Notes: generated from the sequence alone by a model not told the origin. A stretch of 64,000 nt of DNA from Eretmocerus hayati (GCA_029851415.1 CM056741.1:149842522-149906521); one strand, 5' to 3'. Numbered from the stretch's first letter, positions 1 to 12,006 are shown. Numbers and translations are program-made.

Positions 1-1515
1 TCATAATACTTCCTCTACGTCACATTACTCAGCCTACCTATTATGAAGAAGATGTGAAATATCTTTTATCTCTTCATTGCAATCGTCGAGGTCAATTTTC
101 TAGGTCACAAAGTCATCATTGATGACACAATTATGAAATACCCATGATACGTGTGCCACGAGGGCATTGATTTATTTTCTATGAGGGTTATGATTAATTT
201 GTTCGACGACTTTGAAAATAACTATGACGGGAAGATATATAACAAGATTAAAACGTACAGAAAGTCACTGTTTAATTCTTGTAAATAAAATTGAACGAGG
301 TGGTACTTGACATCAGTTTCAACACGGACCTCGACACGGACAGATCTTGAGTTATAAACATTTTCCAATAATGAATAAACGTAGAAGTGTCAAAATATCT
401 AATAAAGGATTTTGCTGTTTGAATTCAAACCAATTGTGAGTACTTTCGTCGATTTCTGATTGTCACCGAGAGTGTCAAAAGTGATTTTGATCCAAGAAAC
501 AATGATTCGCGATCATCCAATGAAAGCTAGTTCTGCTAGTAACAATTATTGGCCCAACGGAAAAAAAATTTCACCATGAGCATGGAAACAAGTTACCTGC
601 GTTGAAGTCGTAAATATTATAACGTCACTTCTTGTTTCCTACTGTATAGCGTCAAAGCCATAAAAATTTGGAAAATTTCCTAAAACGAACTGAAATGTTA
701 TGAAAGACAGTAAAGAGGGAGGAAATGAATAAAGGAAGGTGTGTAGGTTGTCTCGAAGAGGATGTACCTCGGGATGTACACGCAGGTGAGAGAGGTGAGG
801 GATCCCGTGGATCCGGAAGTTCGGTGCGTTCGTTCTAACGTTCAAAAGTAGAGCCAATTTCGTAAGTATTTGTCGGTTACTGTATTTGAAAAACCTTCCA
901 AATTCAAGCTAGGACATCATAGCATTGTTCATAAACTCCGCCGGAGCATCTAAATCTCACGTACAAGCGTATATAATACCGTGTACCTAATAATTGCGAG
1001 TTGCGATTTTCCTGTTTTCCGACGGTGAAACATCTCGTGAAACATTGTGGAGTGAGGTGCGCTGAGGTGCGGACACCGCAGGAGGTACACCGTAAGGAAA
1101 TGTAAAAGCTGAAAGGGACGTTACAGACGTCCGGTCGGAAATGCTATTCCTGGATCTTATTTAAAGGATATTAGTATAATAGTTGCTTTGGGAACTTTTT
1201 TTCAAAGAAAGGAAAGTGATCATTCGGATGAGCAAAAACGATCGTATCTGACGAGGATGATTGAAAGAGGATATTAAATGATTTCGAGCTTTTGATTTTA
1301 ATTTATTCGTCGTTTTTTGTTCACTGACGAAAGAATCTCGAAACTATCCTGCTTGAATAGTTCTGGGAACCCCTGATTTCAGTTTTATTTATGATATCTA
1401 AGGAAGTCTATAAGAAATCAGTATCAATATCTCATTAGGTTCTACTGCGGAAAATGAAATATTTCTCAAAGATCTTACCTCACGATACCTATTGGATGAT
1501 CTTATGGCCCGCTAA

Positions 1516-1565
1516 AAATGATGATATCATGCATGCTTTTCAAAGCAAGGATGATATCATCATTT
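1516..1565. repeat. Perfect 15-bp inverted repeat with nested stem
   Basis: The arm at 1516-1530 (AAATGATGATATCAT) is the exact reverse complement of 1551-1565. The 20-base loop itself contains a short stem, GCTTT/AAAGC. The whole 50 bases can fold as one hairpin with a small internal loop. No function is assigned. Confidence 0.8.
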
Positions 1566-2544
1566 GATCAAACAAAAATTTGCGACAGAACTTCAAATAA
1601 AATCTCACGAAAAGATTCCCTTGTCCACATTCGTTTTCAAGAGATTTCGGCGTCGAAGACAGATAAAAACACGAGAAAATGGATGTAATTCTTCATCCTT
1701 GTATGACACCTCGACGACACTTTTCTCATTTCTATGGTAAAATGTAAGAAATTTGCAACAATAATCGAGGCAATATTGAATAGAAAAAATTCTTCATATG
1801 ATAACAATATACATAAAGGTCTACAATCCTTACTTTTACATTCGTAATTGCGATTCGATGACTCATAGATTTGCCAAGATACAAATTGCAAAATTTATCA
1901 GACCACGCCGAATTGTGACTCATACCGTATTATTTTGACTCTGGGCTATATGCAAGCAAGTACTGACAATCAGGGTGGGAAAAACAAACTCGCACGATGG
2001 AATACAAATATAACTTTGGAATCGTTAGGAATGAGTCGCCGCTCCAAATGAATCATAAAATATGATTGCACATTGTTTTGCATTCCTGTGTAAGTAATTA
2101 AAATTCAGAACCAGATTGATACCCCAGCATTAACTGGTCATCGACGCCTTCGGTGAGGTCAAAACGATTTTTACACATTCGAATCGAAGATATGTCATTC
2201 GCAAAAATAGAATTGACCATGAACGCGTCCATTTTTGCGTATCCGATTTTGCATGTGTGAGATCACTCTTCGAGAAATATGACTGTGGATCGAGAACTTT
2301 TCTCGCGATTCACGTGCGAATCTATGATTGCCATGCTCCTTTATATTCTGTCTTTATATCTTGTGGAATCAAACTGAAGCGAACAATTCGTTCATGATAT
2401 CGGAAATCTCGTGGTGCTGTATTGAGGCAATCATCATAGGCTCATGTATAAGGAACCAGGTTTTTTTTTCAAAAACTAATAGAAAAATGTTGTTAGTAAC
2501 TGTTAGATGGGGACCCGTTTATTGAACGATAAGCATCGCTCTAT

Positions 2545-2695
2545 AACACGTTCACTGCGGTGAGGCCCACCGGTGGGCCACGCGTGTCTTTCCCCTATGT
2601 GCTGAGAATTTTGGCCTCATGGGAAATAACGTTGACCGGGGCCTCGCGGCACCTGGTGAAATATCATCGATTTTAGTCTCCGCGGCGAACGTGTT
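2545..2695. mobile_element. Short MITE-like element, copy 1
   Basis: The left end reads AACACGTTCACTGCGG and the reverse complement of the right end reads AACACGTTCGCCGCGG, 14 of 16 bases matching. The interior is GC-rich and holds the palindrome GCCCACCGGTGGGC near 2565. A diverged relative is visible at about 26.08-26.20 kb, ending in CGCAGCGAACGTGTT. It has no coding capacity. I could not define a target-site duplication with confidence, so the superfamily is unknown. Confidence 0.6.
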
Positions 2696-5600
2696 GATAA
2701 CAAATAATTGATTTGAAGAACAATCACTCTCCGAACATCATCACGTTGTCATAAATTTGCATACGTCTGAATATCACGTATAAGTACTTTCAAATTACTT
2801 GGGCAATTTTAATACATTCTATTAGGCGAGGAAGATCGTATGCCACAAGCGTTGGAATACAACAAATTAGATTTTGGAAATCTATCAATATTGTCGATCT
2901 ATTTTCTGGTCACAAAACTGATTATCTCTGATCATGGTAGGGAAGATTCATGTTTGATAATGTGTATCTGTATCACTGACTTGAAACGAGCTGGAACTCG
3001 TAGCCTCGCTCGTAGCTAAAATAAAATATATTTTCCAATATTCTATTCTAAGAACGATAATTTGATTGGTTCAAGCATTTTGCTGTCCATCAATCTCAGG
3101 ATAAGAGATTGCGATTTGTCGTTGCATTTGTCATCTTTCAATGGTTACGTTTCACAGATGCCATTTTTACCAAGCTCTCATTAAACATAGAGAAATACAA
3201 TTCAATGAAAAATGACATGATTTCGCATCTTAGATTTTCGAAAGATGTCAGAAAATTTTGAAGAGGGAGTCAGAAAAAATGAAGGTTTCCCAACTTTGTA
3301 CAGAGCAATCGACGACGCATGCTCTTCTTCGGTAAACTATCAATAGCTTGCGAAAGCGAAGTTGTTCTCACCAAAACAGGAAGTTGATAATCAGTATGTG
3401 TGTGTGTATGTGAGTGTGAGTGTGAAATGAATCGTGAACTGCTACTCGATTGAATTTCTCGTATCGTTTGAAGTTTAGTCGGTTGCACGTATTTTCGTCG
3501 AAGAGGGAGGATACATTTTTCAAATTCTAACTGAGAAATTACCTCTTCTGTAATCATATTAATTTTATAATCAGCTATGATGAAATTTAAAAAAAAGTTT
3601 CATAATATGTGAGCGTATCAGGGTTTTGTAATACATCGTTCACGCGAGTGTCTCAATTATTGGCTCGTCGATTGATAAGTGCGAATATAAACTACCTCCC
3701 CGAAGATTCTGCCGGTTTGCCAATAAACCTAGACACATATGTGCAATCACGCAGCCATTCAAACTCGCCACGTTTTTTTTTTCTGCCTCTTTTCGTCTTC
3801 ATCAAATGTGTTGGATACATCAATTGGTAACCAATAAGCTTTAGTAAGTTATTTTACATTAACTGTCTGGATCTTCGATTATTTCTGCTAAGGATATCAA
3901 GTTTTTGCACTGGAACTCTCAATATCCAAATTTTTTAATTCCTTTCTCGACTTTGAAAATATTTCCTTTTCATCCGATGAACCTTTCTAATCATGATCGA
4001 GGAGGGTGTGATAGTAACATCTCTTATGAATGTGAACTGATAATGCTACTAGTTGTATCATATCATTTTTCCAGAAATTCAAATAAGTAACATGGTGTGG
4101 TTTCTATGCTGTATTTCAAAGCAATAAATATTCGTTCGAATTTTCATGCTATCGTGAATGGAGTTTGAAGGGATGGATCGTCATATTTCATCAAGACATA
4201 TAACTGCTCAGCATGATATGAAATCCGTAAATGTCCAAAATGATCAATCATAAGGCTTTTTCATCCTTCAACGAGTCAAATCAAGGCGCACTAGGATCAT
4301 GATTGTCGAGATCTCTCGATGAACCTGATGCGTTGCACGTGAAATTGCGCAATTGAACGAAACGCAAAGGTGAATGAGTATACATCGAGTATCATCATCG
4401 GTATACATACCATCGAGTGTCCGCATCGTCATCGCCGACGACTACTTCTACTATTATGTACAACCCAGTCTAATATAAGAGCATCGGGTTCAAAAGCCTC
4501 GATTCGGACGGCTACATCTCGGAAGAGATCGCATCTCGATCAAACAATCAGTATCGTACCGTACATATTCACCCCCGCGCGGAGTGCGTGCTCGGATACA
4601 CGTTTCCACGCCTATATACCTATACCTAATAAGACTTCGTAAAGTGTGCTTGTATAGCTAGAGCAATATTGCGTCAGAATAACAGAACGCGAGTTTCAAA
4701 CTGCATCTTTCTGTTGTATCTCCCGCCACTGTGAAGTGCGCATGCGTCGACTACTGCCGCCTTGCCGTTCAATTTTTCGCGGTCAAAAGTCTGAATGCGT
4801 GGTGCGTGTGATGGTGGAACACAATCGCTGCAAGCTCGTAGGCCACGCAACTCACTCTTTTTGTGACATCTTGGTTTTAGTATGATGAAACTTTGCTCAT
4901 GAAACAGTTGTTGAAATATGAGGGGCATTTTGTGATAGTAAAATCTGTTGCGAGCTAGTGATTCAAGTTTACCGGTTATTCAAGAGCGCACGAGAACGTT
5001 GACCGGTGTGAGCGCTTGGAGGGCTACTGAAACTCACATTCGAAATGTGAAATTTCTGGACTTTCTTCAAGTAAGTCAATATATTGAATAAATTATGATT
5101 TTCCTTGTGTGCAGTCTATTTCCGTCATTCATACCGTGATACACTAAGACTTCATAGAACGAAGAGAGATTCCAAATTGAACTAAATAGGCATGCCACAT
5201 ATCATGTGACAGATTTCGTCATTCACACATGAACTGAGATTAGTCTAGACAGTTATCATCGTATTGACTTTAGATTGAATTTCCTTTAACATATCCGCTA
5301 GACGCATGCTCATAGAAAAGTAGTCAGATTCAACAATTAATAGATCAGGTGGTAATCTTCCGGTGATTGATAGAACGTAATCAATGATGAGATTAAAGTT
5401 GCTTCAAAACAGGATATCCGGCGGAACTCACCTCATAAATATTCGAATGGGGAGGAGGAGAATCAATGAGATCCCTATTTAATTTTTCATCATTTCACGC
5501 AGCGAGAAAGGATAAGTTGCACAACTCCCTTCCACTGTTAAATATTCTCTCCATAAGTCTTGTAAAGACTCGGCATAATGGATGAAAATTTCCGGCACTG

Positions 5601-7404
5601 ATAAAACCAACCGGAAATCGCATCAAGTTCAAATCAAATTGTCTGGAATTCGGTTTTCGTGAAATGAAGGCATTTGCAGTTGAAATGCTTGATGGTATTG
5701 CATGTTACTAAGGCTGTATGGTGAGTAGTATTACTGCACATTCCCTTGTATAAGAATGAAACCACATCTTGCCTATGGTTGCAACAGAAATTGCTTATCT
5801 CGCAACTGTATTGTATGAGCCATCTTTCACTCACGTATTTACCACGGAATCATAGATCCGCTCGTCAATGTCTAAGGCTATTCTATGTTATTGATTGAAG
5901 AAGAACTACCCATTAGGTTGAGTAAAATAATTTTTTTTTCTCATATAATAACTCCAAGTCGCTCATCGGAGATAAACTTCGAAAAGAAGCTCCTAAAGTG
6001 TTCATGATCTCATTCTGTTATCTACTTGGAATGCTTGAAATTACTTTTCCTGCAGTTTCAATCATTGAATTGATGGACTATATAAACCAATGGATGACCC
6101 TTCTGTTTCATCATGAATTCAAATAATTTTCAACTCTGATTGAATCATACGACTAAGTCATGAACAACTTTGTGCAAATGACGCTATTTATTACGCTCAA
6201 ATCAAATGCCTTGACGAGTTAGACTTGTGCAATATACGCAAGGGAGTGACTCGTTTCACATGCGAATGAATCAACTCAGTTTATTTTCAAGGTCAATTGA
6301 TTCATATCCCACTAATTAATTTCCCCATCGCAATATTCACGCGACTGTACATGTGTGAAAAACCTTGAATATTCCGATAAAAATAGAGAACGTATTTCAA
6401 AATCTATTCAAACGTGAATGGGACAGAATAGAATGTAAACTTGAAAATGATTATTCTTCCCTAGTTCATGGCAAACATTATGAAAGACTGTCACTAAAAT
6501 AGAACGATATTTAGCAATGTTGGGTTGACAATTTCAATAATAGTTGGGTGAATTAGAGGATTCTTCTTTCGTTTTCAATTCCCGTGCGAGATATGATGAA
6601 TGTCAAGGTGATTTTATGGAAACAACGCGCTATTGATTAGTACTCTTAAAAATTTATGTAAAGGAATGATTCTTTTGTGAAACACCAGAAATTACTATGC
6701 GATAAACTAGGGCCAGTTGGTGACCGATGAATTTTGAAAAGTTGGCTCGTATTTGGACTAGCATCCTATAAACAGTGCGGAAACCATATCCATTATAGTA
6801 GCAAAAATATTTAGACTGTTCAAGGATTTCAGTATTATCGAGAGGTTTCAGAGTTTTGGACTGGCATCTCTTTTGCTTGGCTTTTACGGCATTCAAGCCT
6901 TATTCCCCTAACTTATAACTCACAAGGGGAGCACCAACTCTTCGAATCACGGATTAGCTCGCGGATTAGGTTCAAACTCTCGGGGTCATTTTATTTTTGG
7001 TGGGAAATGAAAGCATCCCCAAGGGCTGAATCCGATGGGACTTCTGTCCTGAGATATAGCTATAATCTCAGAAGATAGCTGTTGGCGAAGCTCAGCGAAT
7101 TTTGTCGAAACTTTTGGTTCGAATACTCTGGATCAAAATGATTCGTGTTCTTTTTTTTTGAAAAGCAGGGCACAATGGTTTCTGATACCAGTTATCACAG
7201 TGTTGTGATCAGACTCCGGTTGAACCATTCTTCCGTCCAACGATCCAATAAAATTCATGAATCGTGGAGTGGATCAAATATCTCGCCAACCCTTGACCTT
7301 GAAACTACTTGGATAGGGCAAGACTCAAGTTCCAATCAATAAATATTCATATCGATGGCCAGTGTATCGTGTAAATAATAACAAAAATAATGTGATGATA
7401 TATA

Positions 7405-7412
7405 GCTCAGCT
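7405..7412. repeat. Left target-site duplication GCTCAGCT
   Basis: The 8 bases GCTCAGCT directly precede the terminal sequence CGAGGGGCATCTCCCGG. The same 8 bases directly follow the inverted copy of that terminus at 11999-12006. An exact duplication at both edges is the hallmark of transposase-mediated insertion. Confidence 0.85.
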
Positions 7413-7451
7413 CGAGGGGCATCTCCCGGACTTGGCGTACTGAGAACTATA

Positions 7452-7517
7452 GGCAACTGCCGGCAACTGCGGGCAACTGCGAAGCGCCGCAGTTGTCGGC
7501 AGTTGCCGACAGTTGCC
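7452..7517. repeat. Subterminal GGCAACTGC hairpin, left arm
   Basis: Three direct copies of GGCAACTGC are followed by three inverted copies (GCAGTTG type). They give an almost perfect stem of about 30 bases with a loop of four or so. The mirror copy is at 11894-11959. Iterated subterminal motifs of this kind are commonly transposase-binding sites, but that role is inferred here. Confidence 0.75.
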
Positions 7518-7553
7518 AATAGTTGCTCGCATTTGCGCTGCAGCGGTGGTACC

Positions 7554-7577
7554 TATATATACGGCGCCGTATATATA
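7554..7577. repeat. Perfect 24-bp palindrome, left arm
   Basis: The sequence is a perfect palindrome with centre ACGGCGCCGT flanked by seven alternating T/A bases on each side. The same palindrome is at 11834-11857 in the right arm. Confidence 0.8.
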
Positions 7578-8190
7578 TGTATGAGTCCCAGCGCAGGTAT
7601 ATATAAGTCCCAAGGAACGGTCGACAATCAATTGATTCTACGGCAATATCATTGCGGAAGATCACGCCTTGGACAAAATCGATTAGTCTATTACATGATA
7701 ATGACTTTTGGATTGGATACTTTTCACGCGCCCGAAAATGCAGTGCTTGAAGTCACATCACACGTATACCTTTTGTTACAATGCCATGAAAATTTAAAGT
7801 CGATGATAGAGTATAAAATGTCACGATGCACTCGATCGATTGAAAGTACTGTAATATCCCACGTATTTGCATCACTAGGAACTCGACCAAGGATAATTAC
7901 GTGTTTTCAACAGGTGCATCAGTGGCTCGTCACGCACCTTCACTCAGGCAGATGTGATTTACTCCAGGCTCACTCACGTGCACATGCGTATCGTGATACT
8001 GAACGAATATGTTGCTCAACTCCTCAGTCATATCGAGGATTTGGGGAATTGATTCTCGGGGATCAACCATCGCGTGCTCGATGCTCGGACCACAGATTCC
8101 GTATGAAGCTACTCCGAAACCAAGGGGAACAGTTCAACCCGCAAGTAACCGGGTGTTCTGATTCAAAATCCTACCGATGAGGAAAATCAA

Positions 8191-9390
8191 CTTCGGAAGC
8201 TAGGGATTCAATCAAATCCGCAGATGGATGGATGCTCGAATTTAAAATTCTGTCGGCAGAAAATTCAAACCTAAAACCTAAGAAGGCAATCACACCCGCA
8301 AATAACCGGATGCTCGGACCGGAAATTCTGTCGAGGGAACGATCAAACCCAAAACCTAGGAAGGCAATCAAACCCGCAAATAACCGGATACTCGGACCAC
8401 AAATTCTGTCGAGGGAACGATCAAACCCAAAACCTAGGAAGGCAATCAAACCCGCAAATGACCGGATGCTCGGACCACAAATTCTGTCGAGGGAACGATC
8501 AAAGCCAAAACCTAGGAAGGCAATCAAACCCGCAAATAACCGGATGCTCGGACCGGAAATTCTGTCGGCAGAAAATTCAAACCTAAAACCTTCGGAAGCT
8601 AGGGATTCAATCAAATCCGCAGATGGATGGATGCTCGAATTTAAAATTCTGTCGGCAGAAAATTCAAACCTAAAACCTAAGAAGGCAATCACACCCGCAA
8701 ATAACCGGATGCTCGGACCGGAAATTCTGTCGAGGGAACGATCAAACCCAAAACCTAGGAAGGCAATCAAACCCGCAAATAACCGGATACTCGGACCACA
8801 AATTCTGTCGAGGGAACGATCAAACCCAAAACATAAGAAGGCAATCAAACCCGCAAATGACCGGATGCTCGGACCACAAATTCTGTCGAGGGAACGATCA
8901 AAGCCAAAACCTAGGAAGGCAATCAAACCCGCAAATAACCGGATGCTCGGGCCGGAAATTCTGTCGAGGGAACGATCAAACCCAAAACCTAGGAAGGCAA
9001 TCAAACCCGCAAATAACTGGATGCTCGGACCAGAGATTCTGTCGAAGGGAACGATCAAAGCCAAAACCTAGGAAGGCAATCAAACCCGCAAATGACCGGG
9101 TGCTCGGACCGGAAATTCTGTCGAGGGAAAAATCGAACTCAAAACCTAGGAAGGCAATCACACCCACAAATAACCGGGTGCTCGGACCGGAAATTCTGTC
9201 GAGGGAAAAATCAAACCCAAAAGCTAGAGGGCAATCAAACCTGCAAATGACCGGGTGGTCGGACCGGAAATTCTGTCGAGGGAAAAATCGACCCAAAAGC
9301 TAGGGGGGTAATCAAACCCGCAATGACCGGGTGCTCTGACCGAAGATTCTGTGATTGAAAAAATCAAACCCTGAAACTAGGGAGGTGATC
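8191..9390. repeat. 78-bp tandem array, left arm of foldback element
   Basis: About 15 units have a period of 78 bases; for example AAATTCTG recurs at 8323, 8401 and 8479. The units contain ATTCTGTCGAGGGAACGATC and CGCAAATAACCGGATGCTCG motifs. A larger block of about 399 bases is duplicated (the start CTTCGGAAG at 8191 recurs at 8590), so the array has a higher-order structure. Units at the inner end (after about 9230) are degenerate. Because 78 is 26 codons and the unit lacks stops in several frames, long open frames of 26-residue repeats appear on both strands. They are not evidence of a protein. Confidence 0.85.
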
Positions 9391-10431
9391 ACTCACGCAT
9401 ATAACCGCATCTGATTTTACTTCAAACTCTTGATAAATGAAATTTACCAAGAGTTTGAAGACTTTTTGATTCGCCTCATGAACTTTGCCTCGAAGACTTT
9501 TTCCACAAAGCTCTTCAGAGTTCATTTTTCATATGGCTAAGACAAACATTCCCTGAGCAGTAAGAGCACACTCCATTTCCAAGCAATGTGTAGCTTACGG
9601 TTTTTGACCCCAATTAATTATGGATTCTAGACCAAAATTATTTGCATCAAGAAATTCAGAGATTTTCATCAATTTTGATGAAAATAAATAGAATGATATA
9701 TCACGGCTATTTTGATTTTAGTAGGAGAGATAGAAGAGAGTTTATTCTTCAAACTCTCTCATGCAAGCTACACGCGTGTGAAGAAAATATAGTCCACGAC
9801 AAAATTATGTTGCAACGGTTATGATAAGAAATGCATGTGCTTTTCTCACATATCATATAGAATCAAATTCACGCACACTTTGATAGAACACTTGGGACAA
9901 ATCTTTCACATCAATCACCATCACATTAAGTACAAGTTCTCGTTTAGAAATTGTATATCCTCCCCGTCTAATTTGTTTAGGCGCTGAGGTTTATTTACGC
10001 AATATTTATATCTCTCGTCATTTTGCGGAGAAGAGTTTCGATATATATCCAAATCCAGGAGAGCTTTCGGGGAGCTGATCGAGAGCCAGCGCCACAGCGG
10101 AGCTTTTGCGAAGCTATCGTGGAGCTATCAGGGAATTCCCGGGGAGTATCTCTGAGAGCTTTATGACGATAACCAAGAGTCCCCCAGGATGTTAATGGTT
10201 ACCTTTGCAGAATTAAACCGAGCTGGAAATTTGACGGTTTCCTGGGAATTTCCCGGAAACTCTCACTAGAGCTTTGCAAAAGTTTTTTTGGACACTTCTC
10301 GACAATTCTCGGAAAACTGTGTTGCCATCTGGGTCATCTGATGATAGCGCCCCTCCAGCAAAGGTAGGAAATTGGCTCTTACCGACCGAGCAAAAGTTTG
10401 CTCCGAAAAACGACTATGAATTCCAGCCTAG
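9391..10431. other. Unique centre of the foldback element
   Basis: This stretch is present once, between the inverted arms. It is AT-rich on the left, with a GAGCT-rich part at about 10,060-10,150. The longest open frame (9642-9824, plus) is about 60 codons with no transposase motif. I see no catalytic DDE-type domain, which supports a non-autonomous element. Confidence 0.55.
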
Positions 10432-11220
10432 GTTTTGAGTTTGATTTTTCCCTCGACAGAATTTCTGGTCCGAGCACCCGGTCATTTGCGGGTTTGATTG
10501 CCTTCCTAGGTTTTGGCTTTGACCGTTCCCTCGACAGAATTTCCGGTCCGAGCATCCGGTTATTTGCGGGTTTGATTGCCTTCCTAGGTTTTGGCTTTGA
10601 TCGTTCCCTCGACAGAATTTGTGGTCCGAGCATCCGGTCATTTGCGGGTTTGATTGCCTTCCTAGCTTTTGGGTGTGATTTTTCCCTCGACAGAATTTGT
10701 GGTCCGAGTATCCGGTTATTTGCGGGTTTGATTGCCTTCCTAGGTTTTGGGTTTGATCGTTCCCTCGACAGAATTTCCGGCCCGAGCATCCGGTTATTTG
10801 CGGGTGTGATTGCCTTCTTAGGTTTTAGGTTTGAATTTTCTGCCGACAGAATTTCCGGTCCGAGCATCCGGTTATTTGCGGGTTTGATTGCCTTCCTAGG
10901 TTTTGGCTTTGATCGTTCCCTCGACAGAATTTGTGGTCCGAGCATCCGGTCATTTGCGGGTTTGATTGCCTTCCTAGGTTTTGGGTTTGATCGTTCCCTC
11001 GACAGAATTTGTGGTCCGAGTATCCGGTTATTTGCGGGTTTGATTGCCTTCCTAGGTTTTGGGTTTGATCGTTCCCTCGACAGAATTTCCGGTCCGAGCA
11101 TCCGGTTATTTGCGGGTGTGATTGCCTTCTTAGGTTTTAGGTTTGAATTTTCTGCCGACAGAATTTTAAATTCGAGCATCCATCCATCTGCGGATTTGAT
11201 TGAATCCCTAGCTTCCGAAG
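10432..11220. repeat. 78-bp tandem array, right arm of foldback element
   Basis: This array has the same unit as the left arm, inverted, with about ten copies (CGACAGAATT recurs about every 78 bases from about 10,455 to about 11,157). It is shorter than the left array by roughly five units. It lacks the second copy of the 399-base block, so the two arms differ mainly by unit number. Confidence 0.85.
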
Positions 11221-11998
11221 TTGATTTTCCTCATCGGTAGGATTTTGAATCAGAACACCCGGTTACTTGCGGGTTGAACTGTTCCCCTTGGTTTCGGAGT
11301 AGCTTCATACGGAATCTGTGGTCCGAGCATCGAGCACGCGATGGTTGATCCCCGAGAATCAATTCCCCAAATCCTCGATATGACTGAGGAGTTGAGCAAC
11401 ATATTCGTTCAGTATCACGATACGCATGTGCACGTGAGTGAGCCTGGAGTAAATCACATCTGCCTGAGTGAAGGTGCGTGACGAGCCACTGATGCACCTG
11501 TTGAAAACACGTAATTATCCTTGGTCGAGTTCCTAGTGATGCAAATACGTGGGATATTACAGTACTTTCAATCGATCGAGTGCATCGTGACATTTTATAC
11601 TCTATCATCGACTTTAAATTTTCATGGCATTGTGACAAAAGGTATACGTGTGATGTGACTTCAAGCACTGCATTTTCGGGCGCGTGAAAAGTATCCAATC
11701 CAAAAGTCATTATCATGTAATAGACTAATCGATTTTGTCCAAGGCGTGATCTTCCGCAATGATATTGCCGTAGAATCAATTGATTGTCGACCGTTCCTTG
11801 GGACTTATATATACCTGCGCTGGGACTCATACATATATATACGGCGCCGTATATATAGGTACCACCGCTGCAGCGCAAATGCGAGCAACTATTGGCAACT
11901 GTCGGCAACTGCCGACAACTGCGGCGCTTCGCAGTTGCCCGCAGTTGCCGGCAGTTGCTTATAGTTCTCAGTACGCCAAGTCCGGGAGATGCCCCTCG
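11221..11998 (-). repeat. Outer right arm of foldback element
   Basis: This is the reverse complement of 7413-8190, with identical hairpin (11894-11959) and palindrome (11834-11857). Coordinates mirror exactly (left plus right positions sum to 19411), so no indel separates the outer arms. Only two substitutions were found by eye, one near 7452 and one near 7776 of the left arm. Confidence 0.8.
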
Positions 11999-12006
11999 GC
12001 TCAGCT
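11999..12006. repeat. Right target-site duplication GCTCAGCT
   Basis: This is an exact copy of 7405-7412 directly after the inverted terminus GATGCCCCTCG. The inferred empty site reads TATAGCTCAGCTCGAATCGG. Confidence 0.85.

Larger units (their letters stand above)
1..7404. other. Gene-poor region, no supported gene
   Basis: I see no conserved protein, no credible exon chain and no RNA gene here. Open frames are short (under 100 codons), lack family signatures and overlap on both strands. The only structure I can support is the perfect inverted repeat at 1516-1565 and the MITE-like element at 2545-2695. It could be intergenic DNA or an intron of a gene lying to the left; the window does not decide this. 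Confidence 0.5.
7413..8190 (+). repeat. Outer left arm of foldback element
   Basis: This is the unique-sequence part of the left inverted arm, mirrored at 11221-11998. An open frame runs through it on the plus strand to 8180 and equally on the minus strand of the right arm (12019 down to 11231). The two translations differ at only two residues (G/S and L/S). The peptide is rich in Arg, Ser, Cys and His and resembles no family I know. I read it as non-coding arm sequence with a chance open frame rather than a gene. The terminal 150 bases hold a GC-rich hairpin and a perfect 24-bp palindrome, listed separately. Confidence 0.75.
7413..11998. mobile_element. Foldback-type DNA transposon, 4586 bp, with 8-bp TSD
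   Basis: The element begins CGAGGGGCATCTCCCGG and ends with the exact reverse complement. Two long inverted arms (about 7413-9390 and 10432-11998) flank a roughly 1.0-kb unique centre. The outer 770 bases of the arms differ at only two places that I could find. The inner part of each arm is a 78-bp tandem array, about 15 units on the left and 10 on the right. This is the architecture of Foldback elements and of the related Galileo elements in flies. The 8-bp duplication fits the P, hAT and some other superfamilies, but I cannot assign one. The centre carries no recognisable transposase, so this copy is probably non-autonomous. Near-identity of the arms and an intact duplication suggest a recent insertion or ongoing conversion between arms. 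Confidence 0.85.

Noticed and set aside
7362..8180. 272-codon open frame in the left foldback arm (and its mirror on the minus strand at 11231-12019)
   Set aside because: No family signature; rich in Arg/Ser/Cys; it starts outside the element on the left; and the two arm differences both change residues. More likely chance within the arm.
8171..9303. Long frames of 26-residue repeats on both strands
   Set aside because: Explained by a 78-bp tandem unit without stops; present in several frames and on both strands.
8191..11220. CRISPR array
   Set aside because: The whole 78-bp unit is repeated with no unique spacers, and the sequence is an animal genome.
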